In this document: in pieces, positions 36,991-50,100 of the stretch
Layout: the number at the start of each line of letters is the position of its first letter
Position numbering within the stretch: the first letter of the stretch is position 1
Origin: Camellia lanceoleosa
Lineage: Eukaryota; Streptophyta; Magnoliopsida; Ericales; Theaceae
DNA length: 64,000 nucleotides
Direction of reading: 5' to 3'
Assembly: GCA_025200525.1 (NCBI GenBank)
Contig: CM045758.1
Location: forward strand, 169,770,101-169,834,100
Notes under the pieces: model-generated
The model's database searches: none
What the model was told of the DNA's origin: nothing
Seen by the model: the letters and a program-made list of their open reading frames with translations, nothing else
Made by a program: the position numbers and the translations under genes

Positions 36991-38699
36991 GTTTTGTTTT
37001 TTTTTGAATTTAATTTTTTTTTTTTAAATATATTAATATTTTTTTTATGATTTCATAATCATGTTTACAATATTTTTTATATTGTCCTAATGTCTATCAT
37101 CCTTCAAGATTCATGAAAAAAAAATGATCGAAGAAAATTCGATCAAGAAAAAATTAGAAAAAAAATTCAGATCAGAAAAATTTTCCGAGAGATTGAAAAA
37201 GAGAGAAAAAAGAGAGAAAAGGAAGAAAGAAATTTCTAAAAAATTTAATTAAAAAATTAAAAATATTCTCAGATTTTGATTAGATGAAGAGAACTGAGAT
37301 GGAGTAGATTATAAAACTTGATTTTTTGTTTCTTCATCATTTGTTTCTTCATTGAAAAATCTTGGGGAGATTCTTAATCTTTTGACCGACTTCCGATTCC
37401 CAACTCTTCCGATTCCCCAACTCTCCAAATTTCTACAATTACCTTTCTACCTCCAATTTCTGATCCTCCTTTCATCACCACTCTGCACTTCATCCAATGT
37501 CTCCATCTTTTTTTGCCTTTTTCACCCTTTTTTCCCTTTTTCACATGTACTTTCCCATTTCTAACCAGCCAACCCCATACAGTTTTTTACTTTTTTCATT
37601 AAATTTTTTCACATTTCAGGTTTTTTTATTTAAAGCAATGACATTTTTTTTTAGATTAAACACATGTTCACAATGAAAACATATAAGTTATAATATATCT
37701 TCTTCTTCTTATAACAAATAAATTATTTTATATAAGGGGTTTAATTTGTTTTTGAATATTTTTTTCTAATAATGTTTTTTAGAGAATTCTTTCGTTTAAA
37801 AGAATATCTCAATATTCTCCAATCTCCCGTAGAAATTTAGCTAGAAAAAACTAAAGAAAAATAAGAATCTTTAGAAAAAAAAAAGAATAATAATCAATCA
37901 AGAAGAAACAAACATCAAAAATAAATCATCAACAAAAAGTTTAGAATTAATGATTTTTGAATTGCTCTAACATAATTGCATCACCAACAATCTCTCGATA
38001 GTCAGCGATGAAATCTAAGAAGAGAAAAAAATTCAGAAAAAAATAAAATTCTAAGAAAATTCAAAAAAAAAAAACAAAAAAAAAGAGAAAAAAAAATAAA
38101 ACAGAAAAAAAAAAAAGGAAAAACAAAAAAAAAAATAGATGAAAAAAAAATATTTCAATCCACTAAAACTCTCCATCTCTCTCTCTCTATCTGGGTCTCT
38201 CTCTCTCCTTTCTCTCTCTCCATCTCTCTGACCAACCTTTCCTTGTTTTTCATGAATGACAATTTGATACCCACATGACCAATTGATCCCAACCCTCTTA
38301 TGGTAGAAAGAAGAAAGAGATAAAGAATTTGAGAATTTTCTTCTTTTTCTTCAGAAAATTCAATTCATTTCAAATTCAGGCACAAATCAACTCACATCAT
38401 CACATCCATCCACAATCACTTCCACTCCCCAAACCAAAAAAAGCCTGCAAATGGATTGTGGTGTCGTGGGGATGGATGGTGGTGGTGTGTGGGTGGGAGA
38501 GGAGAGGAGATTGAGGAGAGGGAAGAAAGTGAAAGAAGGCCGTTGACGGTGCCGTTGGGGCGGCGGCTCCAGATTTAGATTCTATAATCGCAACACAAAG
38601 CACGCCACCATCTCAATACTTTGCTCCCTCCAATTCCAAATCGTAGCTCCAATTTATCCTTTTTCATCGCCCGATGCTTCTCGAGCAATCATAACAACA
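36991..38699. other. AT-rich DNA, simple repeats
   Basis: No gene recognised. Poly-A-rich at 38030-38150 and a TC-rich tract at 38164-38230. The GC content rises at 38400-38600 (ggtggtggtg), possibly the upstream part of the coding remnant that follows. Confidence 0.45.
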
Positions 38700-39115
38700 A
38701 TGGTGGAAACAATAATAAGAAGAACAGTAATGATCAGCCGACCTCACACAACCGATTTGTGGAAGATTTCGAGGGATAATGATCAGACTGTGGACTCCTT
38801 CTTCGGAACTCTCGAAGGCAGCAATATAAAACCAGAGAATGAGCCGTGGTTGAGAGCTTCGGCAGATGGGTTTGATACAGAGGAAGATATTTTCAAGGAT
38901 CCTGTTGTTGCTAATTGCAAACTTGAATACTATGAGGGCAGAATGTTGAAACTTTCCCCAGAGTGATGATGATTTCGTTTCCGGTTCACTATCAATCAAA
39001 TCGCCGAGGTGGTGGTTGTTGCAGAACATAAAACTTTTCTTCAAGGAAATCACCAACGGTGAATGGCTGGAGGAAGTTGAGGAAGCAGCTTATGATGTAT
39101 TGGATCTCTGGATCT
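38700..39115 (+). pseudogene. Unidentified coding remnant
   Basis: Open frame 38700-38966 (MVETIIRRTVMISRPHTT... EDIFKDPVVANCKLEYYEGRM) followed, after a frame change near 38963, by SDDDFVSGSLSIKSPRW and EWLEEVEEAAYDVLDLW to 39115. Composition looks protein-like compared with the surroundings. The last segment faintly resembles the WLxxLxxxAYDxxDLLD motif of Rx-type NLR N-termini, but I do not recognise the protein as a whole. No function proposed. Confidence 0.35.
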
Positions 39116-39905
39116 GATGATGATAGCAAATAAATTTTGCAAAAAACCTTGTTATCCGAAGACCAGTTGTCTCTCTTTTCGAAGAAGACTCTGACGAGAG
39201 ATGGAGTGAGGAGGATGGATGATGAGGAGAGGATAGAGTGAGGGACCTAGGACTACAAAAAGAATAAATTGGAACCTAATCCATTACTAAAAATTGGATA
39301 GGACAGAGACATTTTTTCGTGATATAGTAACTAGCATGTCTTTTCCAGTTGTGAATGCAGCTTATGGAATGGCTGCTCTATTAGAGCTGATCTATTGGAT
39401 CTGATGATAGCAAACAATAATTTTGCAAAATGTTTTTGTAAACCCTTTTTAACGTCTTCCTTTTATCGAGAGAGGATGGAGAGAGAGAGGATGGAGTGAG
39501 ACGAATAACGATGAGGGATAGGATAGAGACAAGAGACTGAACTAGAATAAATTTGTGGAATTAATCCATTCAAAAAATGATTAAGAATGGCCAGAGATTT
39601 TTTACATATAGTAACTAGCATGTCACTAGCTGGAGGAAGGAAGAGAAGCAGCTTATGATGCGGCTGATCTATTGAGGGATAACAATAAATAAAACAAAAT
39701 TTTTTTAAAACCTTGTTATAATTAAGTTAATGTATCTCCTTTCTACTGAGAAGAGCGTGGAGAGGAGGGATGGAGAGGATGATGGAGAGAGGAGGATAGG
39801 ATGAGGACCTTAGACTAGAAAAAGAATAGCTTATGAGACTGTCAAATTTTAAAAATTGGATAAGAGATGGCCAGACCGATTTTTAGGTATAGTAACTAGC
39901 ATGTC
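39064..39905 (+). repeat. Three ~275-bp tandem repeats
   Basis: Each unit runs from a gcagcttatg motif, through gctgatctattg-type sequence and a gag/gga-rich block, to agtaactagcatgtc. Units start near 39064, 39343 and 39624. The copies have diverged with many indels. The first overlaps the end of the coding remnant, so the 3' part of that gene seems to have been amplified. Confidence 0.75.
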
Positions 39906-42355
39906 ACCGTATTATGCACATAATAAAATAATATATTATTTATTAAAAATATAATAATTATATTTATTTTTTTTTTTTTGTAATAAAATTTTATATATAA
40001 ATTTAAGAGTTTTATTTTAAATATTCCTTTACTATAATATTTACTCATAAACATAGATTAATAGTTTGTATTTGTTGTATTAAATTATAACAAAAAAATT
40101 ATAAAAAAAAAAAAAAAAAATGACATTGTTTTAATACTTCACTATTTTAGAATAAAAATATATGAATTTTTAAAAAAATTTATATTGATTTTTGAAACGA
40201 AAATTATCAAAGAAATTTTAAAAACTTAATGAATAAGAAAGAATTATCGTAACATATAATTTAAAATATCGAAAAAAAAGTTTAAAATGAATAAAAATTT
40301 TAAAAAGATGTGATTACAATTAAAACTAATGTCTTATTTATTAATACGTATAATTTTATTTGGATATTATTTATATTTTAACATGCTTATTGAAAATAAA
40401 AATAAAAATAAAAACAAAAATATTGATAATTTTGAGTTTTAAAATATGATTATGTAAACTTGCTATATTAAATTTTGCAAGGAATATATTGGAATTTTTT
40501 TACAAAAATTGAATATTAGTCATTGAACAAATCTTATAAGATTTATAAAATGAAATTTATAATAGGAAGAAATTAATGATATTGCAACATATGCATTTTA
40601 ACAATTTTAAATTTTGAAAAAAAAATAGATTAGGATTTTGAACTTCAATTATTGTACAACAATTTTATTTATAATAATATAAATATGGATAGGTAATAGA
40701 TAATTAATTATAAATATAAATATAGCTATATTTAAAAGGATATGGTTAATTTCCTATATAAAAAGATTCAAAATTTTAAATTACATATAATTTTTTTCTA
40801 AAAACATATGAACTCACGGTGGTGTAGAAAGAGAAGTATCATAAAGGAATAGAGAAGCTACACATATTAAACATAAATAATTAACTAATTGACTAACAGC
40901 TTTAATAGTTTAAAAAATTTGATTAAAATTAAAATTTTCTATTTATAACTTTGAAAAATTATTATATGCCTTTGAAATAATGATGTGCACCAACTGTCAA
41001 TTAACACATATCATGATATCAAAAAAATATTAAAAGTAAATTTTTTTTAAAAAAAGTAATGATATACAAACGTAAAATCAATATAAAAAATTTATTAATA
41101 AAGATTTTGGTTTGGATTTTTATCTATCATTTTATAGTAAGTGACATGTTTTTTTATTATACAAATGACCCTATCATGCCATTTTAGTATAAAAATTCTA
41201 GGAAAACAATATTAATCAACAAAAAATAGTTATAAACAAAAAACAGATAATGGTTGATAATGAGGAAAGAGAAATGACACACAAAATATAAAATATAAAA
41301 ACAAAAAAATGGTCATAGATAAAAAAAGAAAAAGAAAAAATGGTGTACCTAAAAGATAAAAAAGTCTGTTTAAAGAATAGAACAGATTAAATATAAACTA
41401 ACCTTCAATTTGTCTCATAAAAATAAAATTAAAAAACAATCAGCTTCATTGTTCTATGAATATAATTTTATTTTTTTTTTTTTTTTTTTTTAAAGAAAAA
41501 AGAAAAAGAGAAGAGAGAAAATAGCATGGATGGAAAACTCAATCAATAAAGAGGAGCTCAAAAAAAAAAAACAACCTCCCCTAGTTGGAGAGAGACCAAA
41601 AAAAAAAAAAAAAATATAGTAAAAAAGAAAGGAACTCAAAAGTATAATATTTATAGGGTGTGCAAGATATGAATGGCTTGAAAAAAGTATAATTTATGAT
41701 GGCTAAAATTTTTGAATAGAAGAAAGAATTGGTTAGAGAAATAGTGCATAAGAATAATTTTTTTCATCTTTTCTTTTCTAAATTATAAATCATGGAATCA
41801 TTATAAAAATAATAATAAATTATGAGATTTTTCTAAAAATATATATATATATAATATAGATATGCTTAAATTTATTTGGGAATAAAATTGTGTTTAATTA
41901 TAAAATAGATAGAGAATCTAGATATGAGGTTTAATTTTTATTTTATGTTAGGCTTAATTTTATATTTATATAAATTAGATCAGTTGTGAAATATTTTAAT
42001 AATGAATAAAGATTGGGACCCCCTTTGACTCCCTTTCTTTTTTGATTAGTTACTTTTTCTTTTCTTTTTTTCTTTTTCTTTTTCTTCTTCTTCTTCTCTT
42101 CCAATCACCACCTGCCACGTGTGTGTGGGGGGTGGTGGGAGTTGAAGCTGGAGGGGGACTAAATCACTACTGTTTAATAATATATATTTTATGAAAAGTG
42201 AGAGAGTTTTCTTTTCATTAGATTTATTTAAAGAGAGAGAAAATTGTATGAGATTTATATTCTTTTTAAAAAAAATTAGATTTAAGATTTTGAAACACTT
42301 AAGGTCTTTAAGATAAAAAGCCACTTTGAGGCTCGCGGGTTTTAACAGTCTATAA
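39906..42355. other. AT-rich intergenic DNA
   Basis: About 2.4 kb with no recognisable gene or element. Long A and T runs at 39967-39980, 40104-40120, 41466-41490 and 41596-41615. Confidence 0.6.
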
Positions 42356-42579
42356 GGTTTCGTTTGGCAATATCACTTTTTAGTTTAAAAGTAAAAAAGT
42401 TATTAATAAAAATAAAAAAACTAATAACTTATCCTAAAAAGTCAAAGATTTCCTTTTTTATCTACGTTTGAACATTTTTTTTGTAAAAAATCAAAAAATC
42501 ATCCCAAATATACTAATTTTTATCTCATTTTTAACTAAAAAGTCAAAAAAAATATTAAAATAACTTCCCAAATGAGGCC
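42356..42579. mobile_element. PIF/Harbinger-like MITE in copy 2
   Basis: 224 bp with ends GGTTTCGTTTGGCAA and TTCCCAAATGAGGCC, flanked by TAA on both sides (42353-42355, 42580-42582). Copy 1 at 27137-27150 reads straight through without it, giving a paralogous empty site. Confidence 0.88.
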
Positions 42580-42614
42580 TAAGTTAGGATTAGACTGACA
42601 CGCTCTAACCTTTA

Positions 42615-42852
42615 GGGTCCGTTTGGCAAGTTAGTTTCGGGCTATTTTAGCCACAAAAAACAAATAAGCTATTTTAGTCATAACAAATAAAATATCACAT
42701 CTAACCCATAATTATTACACTCTTCTCTCACAAAAAAAGTCAAAAAAGCCAAAAAGTCAAAAAATTCTTTTCAAACCAAGCTTTTTAGCCCGAGCTAAAA
42801 TAGCCAAAAAAGTCAAAAAGCTAAAAAATCAACCCACTTTCCAAACGGAGGC
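42615..42852. mobile_element. Second PIF/Harbinger-like MITE in copy 2
   Basis: 238 bp with ends GGGTCCGTTTGGCAAGT and ACTTTCCAAACGGAGGC, flanked by TTA on both sides (42612-42614, 42853-42855). Copy 1 near 27175 has the unoccupied site. Confidence 0.87.
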
Positions 42853-43482
42853 TTAAAAATATAAGCTTAAGCTTTGGGCCAGGCTTCACCCATATGAACC
42901 TGGACTTTAATGTTTAATAGTTAATTAATTAATTACAAATTAATTGAAAAAGATATTATTATTATTATAATTAAAAATTTTGAAATAGAATTACATATTA
43001 AATGATAAAAAAAAAAAGAAGCCATTTATTGAAATATATTATTATATCAATACATTTATTGTTATTAATTTCATAGTTTGTGTGATACACTTTTTTTTTT
43101 TTTTTATCTTGTTATTTTATTAAAGAGTAATACTAGATATCATGAAAGAAATATTATAAAAAAATTTCATAAAAATTTTTTACTATTAGATTATACACAT
43201 AATAAAATATCATATACTAATCAAATAATAAAAAAAATTTTAAAAATATTTTATAATATTTTTTTCATGATACTTAATATTATTCTTTACTAAAAAAATC
43301 ATATGTAACAAAAAGATGAGTGAGAGAAAGGAAGAGAGTAATACAACTTTTTTTTGGATAGGCATATGACTTGGACTTCGAAATAACCCCATTGGAACAT
43401 GCCTCACCCTCCAAAACGCAGGCTCATATTTGAATGAGAAGACAATGAACTACCATAAAGTATTAAATTTTAACCATTTAGG

Positions 43483-44640
43483 TTGTGTTTGGATGTTATC
43501 TGATGATGTTATTCGTTCCAGGCAGAACGGGTCGGACTGATCCACGCTCGTCAATCCTACGTCCGAATGACCAAGCCCACCGGAAGACCTGCACACGAGT
43601 TCAACGGGGAACGGGGAGTCCCCCAGCGAACCCTCCGACGAGCAAGTTAGAAAGAGAAGTGGAGTGTAGGGATGGATTAGAGATAGAAAGTTTAACCTTC
43701 TTCCTGTCTTCGGCGTCTGCTTATATCCTCTGGTAATCATTTCGTTGTCCCTTCCGACCTGTCACCTTGGCCGAAAGTCTATGCTCTAGCTCACCTTATT
43801 CATGGTGAAGCCGTTCTGTTCCAACGAAAAGAGGTTATCGCAATAAATACTGTAAGGGGCTTTATTAATGGTGATGTGCAGTGACAATAACTTTGCAGGA
43901 TCTTTGTCTGCTTATGTGGCTTGTCCTTCACCTGTCACGTGTCTGAATATCATTGGTTCTTAATGCCATGTTGACTTCCAGCTCTGTTGGGCCTCATCAG
44001 TTGAACTATGCATTGGGTCCTAAGTGGTAGGCTTAGGTTGTTCATAGTGGGTTATAGCCTTTTATGGGCCTACCCATGTCAGTAGTCCCACATTCCCAAG
44101 TGCAGCTTTAGCCCAACGAAGGGAATAATGAAGAAATCGATAGGGTGAGGTCCGACCGAGAGGAGGGACTGACGATAAAAAAAAGGGGGCCAACAGTGAA
44201 GGGTGGCCGAGTGGAAGGATCGACCGTGAGGGGGGCCAACCGTGAAAGGTGGCCGAGTGGAGGGACCGACCGTGAGAGGGGTCGACCGCAAAGGGTGGCC
44301 GAGTGGAGGGACCGACCGTAAGGGGGGTCGACCACGAAGGTTGGCCAGTGGAGCGACCGAACGTGAGGGGGGCCGACCGCGAAGGGTGGCCGAGTGGAGA
44401 GATCGACCGTGAGGGGGGCCGACCGCGAAGGGTGGCCGAGTTGAGGGACTGACCGTGAGGAGGGTCGACCGCGAAGGGTCGGTGATGTGGCACGAGACTC
44501 GAGAGGCGGCATGGCACGTGCTGAAGCGAAGTGGAGCAGACAGGGAAGGGGAAATGGGGTAGTGGATTGTGGTTGCATACGTAGTTGGATCTCGCAGTAG
44601 AGAAGGTTAGGCGTTGGGCAAGAAGTGAAAGAATAGGTCA
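43483..44640 (-). repeat. Probable LTR/terminal region of element C
   Basis: Non-coding, with TGTTATTCG near the left edge. From about 44180 to 44480 it has ~47-bp G-rich tandem units (gtggccgagtgg, gaccgaccgtgagg). No partner LTR is in the window, and I cannot place a PPT, so the edges are guesses. It could instead be an LTR of a plus-strand element that carries the GTD ORF. Confidence 0.4.
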
Positions 44641-47121
44641 TTAGAGGGTGTTAAAAAGACAGTTTGGGCAGATTTGGAAAATTTTCAAACTAGCGAAAAT
44701 TAATTGTGACCCTTGGAATACAGGCAAGCCTTGGGCTTTTGGTATTATTCGTTTTACCTACATTTTTGCAAAAAATCAAAACATTCTAATTGTAAACTCC
44801 TTCGTTGCTAATGATACACCCCTGCAACACTTTTTGAATTTTCTTGCGCCCGCATCCGAAGCTATTCGCAGACATACGAGAGAGATGGCACAAGAGGAAG
44901 CAACAATCGCGAGGGTTGATCCCCTAAGCGACGATGATGCGGTTGACTTGGCAGAACAATACCGGACAGAGCGTAGGGAGTGGGAGGGAGCGAGTCAAGC
45001 GGTGCGGCCTCGGCCCAGGACAATGATTTTGGCCGCGAGGTCTATCAGTCAGGTGGAGCCAGACCATTGGCACACCAAATCAGATAGATCTGTACTGACA
45101 GCTGAGGAGTTTGAGGGAATAAGGAAAAAGTACCAAATACCCTCGGAGATAGGGCTGAGATTGCCCACCACCACGGAAAGGGCATCAGATGTGCGGTTGG
45201 GTGAATTCAGTTTGTACAATGAGGCATTCCGAGGGGGTTCAAGACTACCTCTCCCCCAAGTGGTAGTGGATATTCTGAACAAGCTAGAAGCGGCGCCAGG
45301 GCAACTGATGCCGAACACGTGGAAGATAATAATGGCCTGCGCGAGTGCCTGGCTTCAGGCGACCGGAGGGGCGGCAATGACAGTAGAGGAGTTCTTCTCC
45401 TGCTACAAGGCTTCCGGTCAGTAGGAGACTTGGGTCACTCTGCAACCGGTAGCAGGACGAGGGCTGGTGGCAGGTCTTCCATCATCGGTAAAGGGATGGA
45501 GGCCGAGATGGTTTTTTGTGACGGCGAACACTGGGGCGGGAGTTCGCACCACATGGAAGGTGCCAACCAAATCGGTCGAGCCCAAGTTGGATAGGGCGGC
45601 TGAGGATCGAATGAAAAGGGTAAGGGAATGGAAAGAAGAGAAGGGGGTGAGGTGGGATGAGCTGGTCCTGCCCTCAACATTGTTCGCCCTGAAATTGGGA
45701 CCGCAACCGTTGGGGGAGGACCCAGCAAGGGAAGAGCTGGAAGCGCAGAGGAAGGCAAAGGAGAAGGAGGAAAGGAGATTGTTTGCCCGAGTGGACAAGT
45801 ACAAAGAGACACAACTTGGGCCTGTGCCGAAACCGATCGCGAGGAAGTGCATCCGACAACACCCCAAGCTATTGAGAGAGAAGGATCTGGGTAGCTTCGA
45901 GCCACGACCGCCCCCAGTGGATCCTCTGAAGGAGAGGAACAAAAAGGAGATGGAGGGTTTGAAGAAGAAGAAGAAAGTCCGTCAGACTAAGGGGGAGCCC
46001 GCCTTGAAGATGAGGAAGGAGGTGACGGCAGAGGAGACTCCTCAAATGGGGTTGGGGGGAGCGACAAAAAGGGCGAAGAGTAGGGCGACTAGCCCTGAGG
46101 AACAAGTGCAAAGTGGAGCGGTCGGCACTAAGAAGAGGGTAGAGCTACAGCCTAAGGAGGGTCTGGCGCCCCAAGGAGAGGGAGAGGGGCCTGGGTTGAA
46201 GACCGCCTTCTACCATGTCCCTGCGGTGTCTGGGAAAGTGGAAGGAGAAGGGAGAGAAGCCAGGATGGCTACAGACCGCCTCTTGGGGGTGGTAAAAGAC
46301 GCAGCCGTTCGCTCAATCGCTAGTTTTACTGAGGCTAAGCTGATGAAGGGGTTATGCTCTGCCCAGATAGAGGTGGCTGCCTTGGTAGGAGCCTTGTTGA
46401 ACCAGGCAACGGCGGCGAAGGGCGAAATGAAGAAGAAGAGTGAGAAGTTGGGGCAGGTGAAGGCCCAACTTGAAAATTTCAAGAAGGAGAGTGTAGGCTA
46501 GAGGAGGGCTGCGCGGAGTGCGTGTGCTAGGGGGTTGGAGGAGTCTCAGAAGGCAAAGAAAATGGAGGTGTTGGCGATGGTACAGAGCAACGTTGTCGAT
46601 CGTGCCCATGCTAAGTTGCTCGCGGCCAAGTTGGAGCTGGAGGACGAACGCCACAAGGTGGTGTCGCTCGAGTTCCAGCTGGTTGGTGAGCAGAAGAAGC
46701 TGGAAGATACCCAAAATGCTTGCACTGTCGCCAACGAGCGGTTTGAAGAGGCCATGACCAGCAATGAAGATCTGCTCGCCCAGTGGGTCAAAGAAAAGGA
46801 AGAAGCAGACCTAAAGATTGCTGGGTTAGAGTGGGATCTTGCAGACGAGCGTGCCAAGGCAGCGGCAAAGAAAGCGCTGGAGAAAGAGTTGGAGGAAGAG
46901 AAAACCAAGTCGACCTCGAAAGGCGGCAACCCCGATTTGTCCACAACAAGAGAATAATTCAAGGGTCTCGACTTTCGGATGGCTATCATCTTGTGATCGC
47001 CAAAGAACCCGGGCGAGAGAAGGGGGGGGCGTCGGGCGATCAGGGAGCAGGAGTGAAGAAGAGGTGATCCAGAGCTTCCAACGGTCGGACTTCTACAAAC
47101 ATGAGATGACTGAGTTCTGGG

Positions 47122-47126
47122 ACAAC
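47122..47126. other. Target duplication left of solo LTR E
   Basis: acaac here and acagc at 51794-51798 flank LTR E: a 5-bp duplication with one mismatch. Taking out the LTR and one copy restores the reading frame of the GTD ORF (FWD-Asn-Gly-WKMF). Confidence 0.75.
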
Positions 47127-50100
47127 TGTAGACACCCCATTCTTGACCGACCATAAGACTCAGACGTCACTGATTGAGCACTTGGTGATGTTGCATATTG
47201 TGCTCGTTCTGAAGTTACGGAATCTCGGCTACGAGCCTTGCCTCCGGACTTCCGGACTCTTTTGTACCTGGCCTTGGTTTGCGAACCAGGTTCCATTTTC
47301 TCTGTTTTCTCTTCCCGAAGGGAGGGAGAGGTCTTGTAGATCATCTCTCAGTGGCCGTAGGCTACGTTTCGTGGTCGTAGGCCATTTTTCCCGTTTGGAA
47401 CCCAGTTCTCGATTTTCGGAGCCGTCGGCCGTGTGCCTTGGTTCAGGACCGCTTAACCACCTCCGTTTGCTCCGATTTTTGGCATACACCTTATTTCCTC
47501 CCTTTTGAGGGACACTGTGGCTCGAGAGACCAACTTCGTGGTCAAACGCCACCTCCGGTGCTTAACAGTCAGTTTTCGGGGCCCCAAGGCTGCGTGCTTT
47601 GGCCCCCGAACCTTCGATTTGTATCGGTTTGGGTCCATTTTTGGCAGGGACCTTATTTCATTGTTATGATGGTCGTAGAAGGGTGGGAGGCCAGCAATTG
47701 TTCTGAAGACCAGCTTTATTCCTTCATCACTCTCCGTTGCTCATTTTCCTCGCTAGAAAGCTGGTGTTGACCATTCCCGGGCCACTTTCTTTGGCCCTCA
47801 ACCACATATTTGTGTTGTACACACCTGAGAGGCCACCAATATGACATGGCCGGCCAACAATTGTTCCTGACCCTTTTGAACCCCTCTAGAAAATTGGTTT
47901 TTCTCTCTCCTGGTTCACATTTTCAAGGTTTTGACCACATAGCTGTGTTGAGCACACATGGGAGGCCACCTTTTGGGGGTGGCCGGCCAACAAATCTCAT
48001 TGAACCTTGACCACGGCCGGCCACCAACCCTCCGAACTGGCCGGCCATGACCCTCACTGTTCCTTACATAACAAGCCTCATTTTCCCCAGATCCTCAGAT
48101 CCTGGGGGTCTTTTGGGGGGGAAATTTGAATTTGATTTTCCCCCCCTTTCCTCCACTCCTCCCTCTATAAAACCAGGCCCCCCAGCTCCATTTCAGAGGG
48201 TTACAAATTCTTGTTTAGAGCCTTGCTTACATCTCTCCCTCTTTCTCTACTTCAACCCTCTAAACCCTAAAAGCCATGTACCATTTCTACACCAATCCAT
48301 AGCATAACACCTCCACACTCCATTCCAGCAACTTGAGGCTTTTTTTTCAGAGGCTAGGAGCTCCTCTTCTTGGTCCAAAGGCTGCTAGTTCATTGCTCTT
48401 CAAGGGTAAGCATACTTTTCCCTTAAACTAGTCTTTTCTTGCTTTATTTATAAGCCTTGCTTGAAAGCATTTTTGGGCTCCAACCCAAACTGTAAATAGT
48501 CATATTTTGAGCTTCTTTTCATGTTTGATTAAGGGTCGTTATCTGTTTGAGGGCTCCTCCTCACCCTTTGTGTTTAAACTCTCTTTTAGGCCTGTTTTTG
48601 CATGGTATTTTAGTCTTATTTGTGAGCTGTTTTGGACTTGGCCATAAACTGTAAAATGCCTTTTTTTGAGCCTCTCTTCAACTTTTTTGAAGGACTATCC
48701 TCTGTTTGAGATCAGCTTCTACCACTTGTCTCTTTATCCCTCTTTTAGGCCTTTTTCTTGCATGTTGATTTAGCCTCACTTGTGTTCATTTTCGAGGTTT
48801 GATGTAAATTGTAAAGTATCATGTTTTGAGCCCCTCTTCAACTTTGTTGAAGGGATCTTTGCCATTTGGGACCAGCTTCTGTCCCTTGTCTCTATCCTCT
48901 CTTTTAGGGCCATTTTTGCATGATAGATTAGCCCTATTTATGTTCATTTTTGAGACTTGTTATAAACTGGAAAAAGGCTTGTTTTGACATCATCTTCATG
49001 TTTTATTAAGGGTATTTTCTTATTTGAGGTCACATGCTTCCTTGTATGCTCGATTGTCTCTTATTTTGAGCCTTACACCCTAGCCCTTGTTGCATGCCTT
49101 GTTTGACCTTCTAGACACTAGAATCCAGTAGATTTCTAGTGGCTTTGATGCTATTTTGAGACTCCAAATCAGAGGGGGGTGACCCCCTCTCACCTTGACT
49201 TGTTTGGTGGTCACTTTGGCCTTCCAAAGAGACCCTATCTTGCATGCTTTGAAGTCACATTTCAGGGTCAATTTGGTGAGTTTTGGGACTACCATATTTG
49301 ATTTCCAAAGTTTTTTTGGTCATGCTTCATGTCTATCTTGCATGTGCTTAATAACCCCTTGTATGCCCTTCCAAAGGAGCCCCTCATTTGTGTATGTGTT
49401 GGCTGCCTTTCCATGTGTATTTGGGCATATTTTGGCATGTTTAGTTCACTGATTTTTTCTGGTATGGTGAGATTCCATGTGCTTCATATACTTGCCATGT
49501 AAACCATGTTTGATAGTCAAAATCGCATGCTATTTTAGTCCATCTTGCTAGCACTTTTTGGCCATGCTTTAAACTGGAAAAGTTCATGTTTTAGGACTTC
49601 CTTGACTCTGTCTTCATTCTTTATGATCAAAAAATGCATGCTTTGTATAGCTATAGGTCATTTCGTATGCCTAGTTTTGAGTTTCAGGGACCATTCCATG
49701 CATCGGGTGCCATATTGCCATATTTCGGGGCTGTTTAGCATCATATTTTAGTGCTGAAATTCGTATGTTCGTATTTCATATTCCATGCCTTGCCATGCTT
49801 TGGTAGAGTGGCATTCGTGCCTTAGGATCGGTCCTCAGTTTGCGTGTATGTGTGCACATATCTCGAGTGTCTCATTTTCATCTTATGGCCACTGATGTGA
49901 GTGTGGCTGAAGTCCACTAATGTTGGTGTAAGTCCATCATGCATTGCGTATGCCATTTCAATTCATAGCATTGCGTATGCTAGGTTGTATGTTAAAGCAT
50001 CGTGTATGCCATGTTACATCATGCATTGTGTATGCCATTACATAGCATTGCGTATGCTAGGTTGCATGTTAGGATTGCATTCATGCATGTCATGCATATT

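Larger units (their letters stand above)
36506..43425. repeat. Duplicated genomic segment, copy 2
   Basis: Partner of 26485-30290. Homology covers 36506-36990, 42330-43150 (interrupted by two MITEs) and 43150-43425. Its right end meets element C. Confidence 0.78.

Noticed and set aside
42046..42324. 92-codon minus-strand frame, Lys/Glu-rich
   Set aside because: Low-complexity AT-rich translation without homologous features.
44062..44641. Minus-strand Pro/Arg/Ser-rich frames of 70-177 codons
   Set aside because: They are translations of the 47-bp G-rich repeats and C's terminal region.
45418..46111. Minus-strand frames of up to 174 codons opposite the GTD ORF
   Set aside because: They are shadows of the GC-rich GTD coding sequence, which has family motifs on the plus strand.
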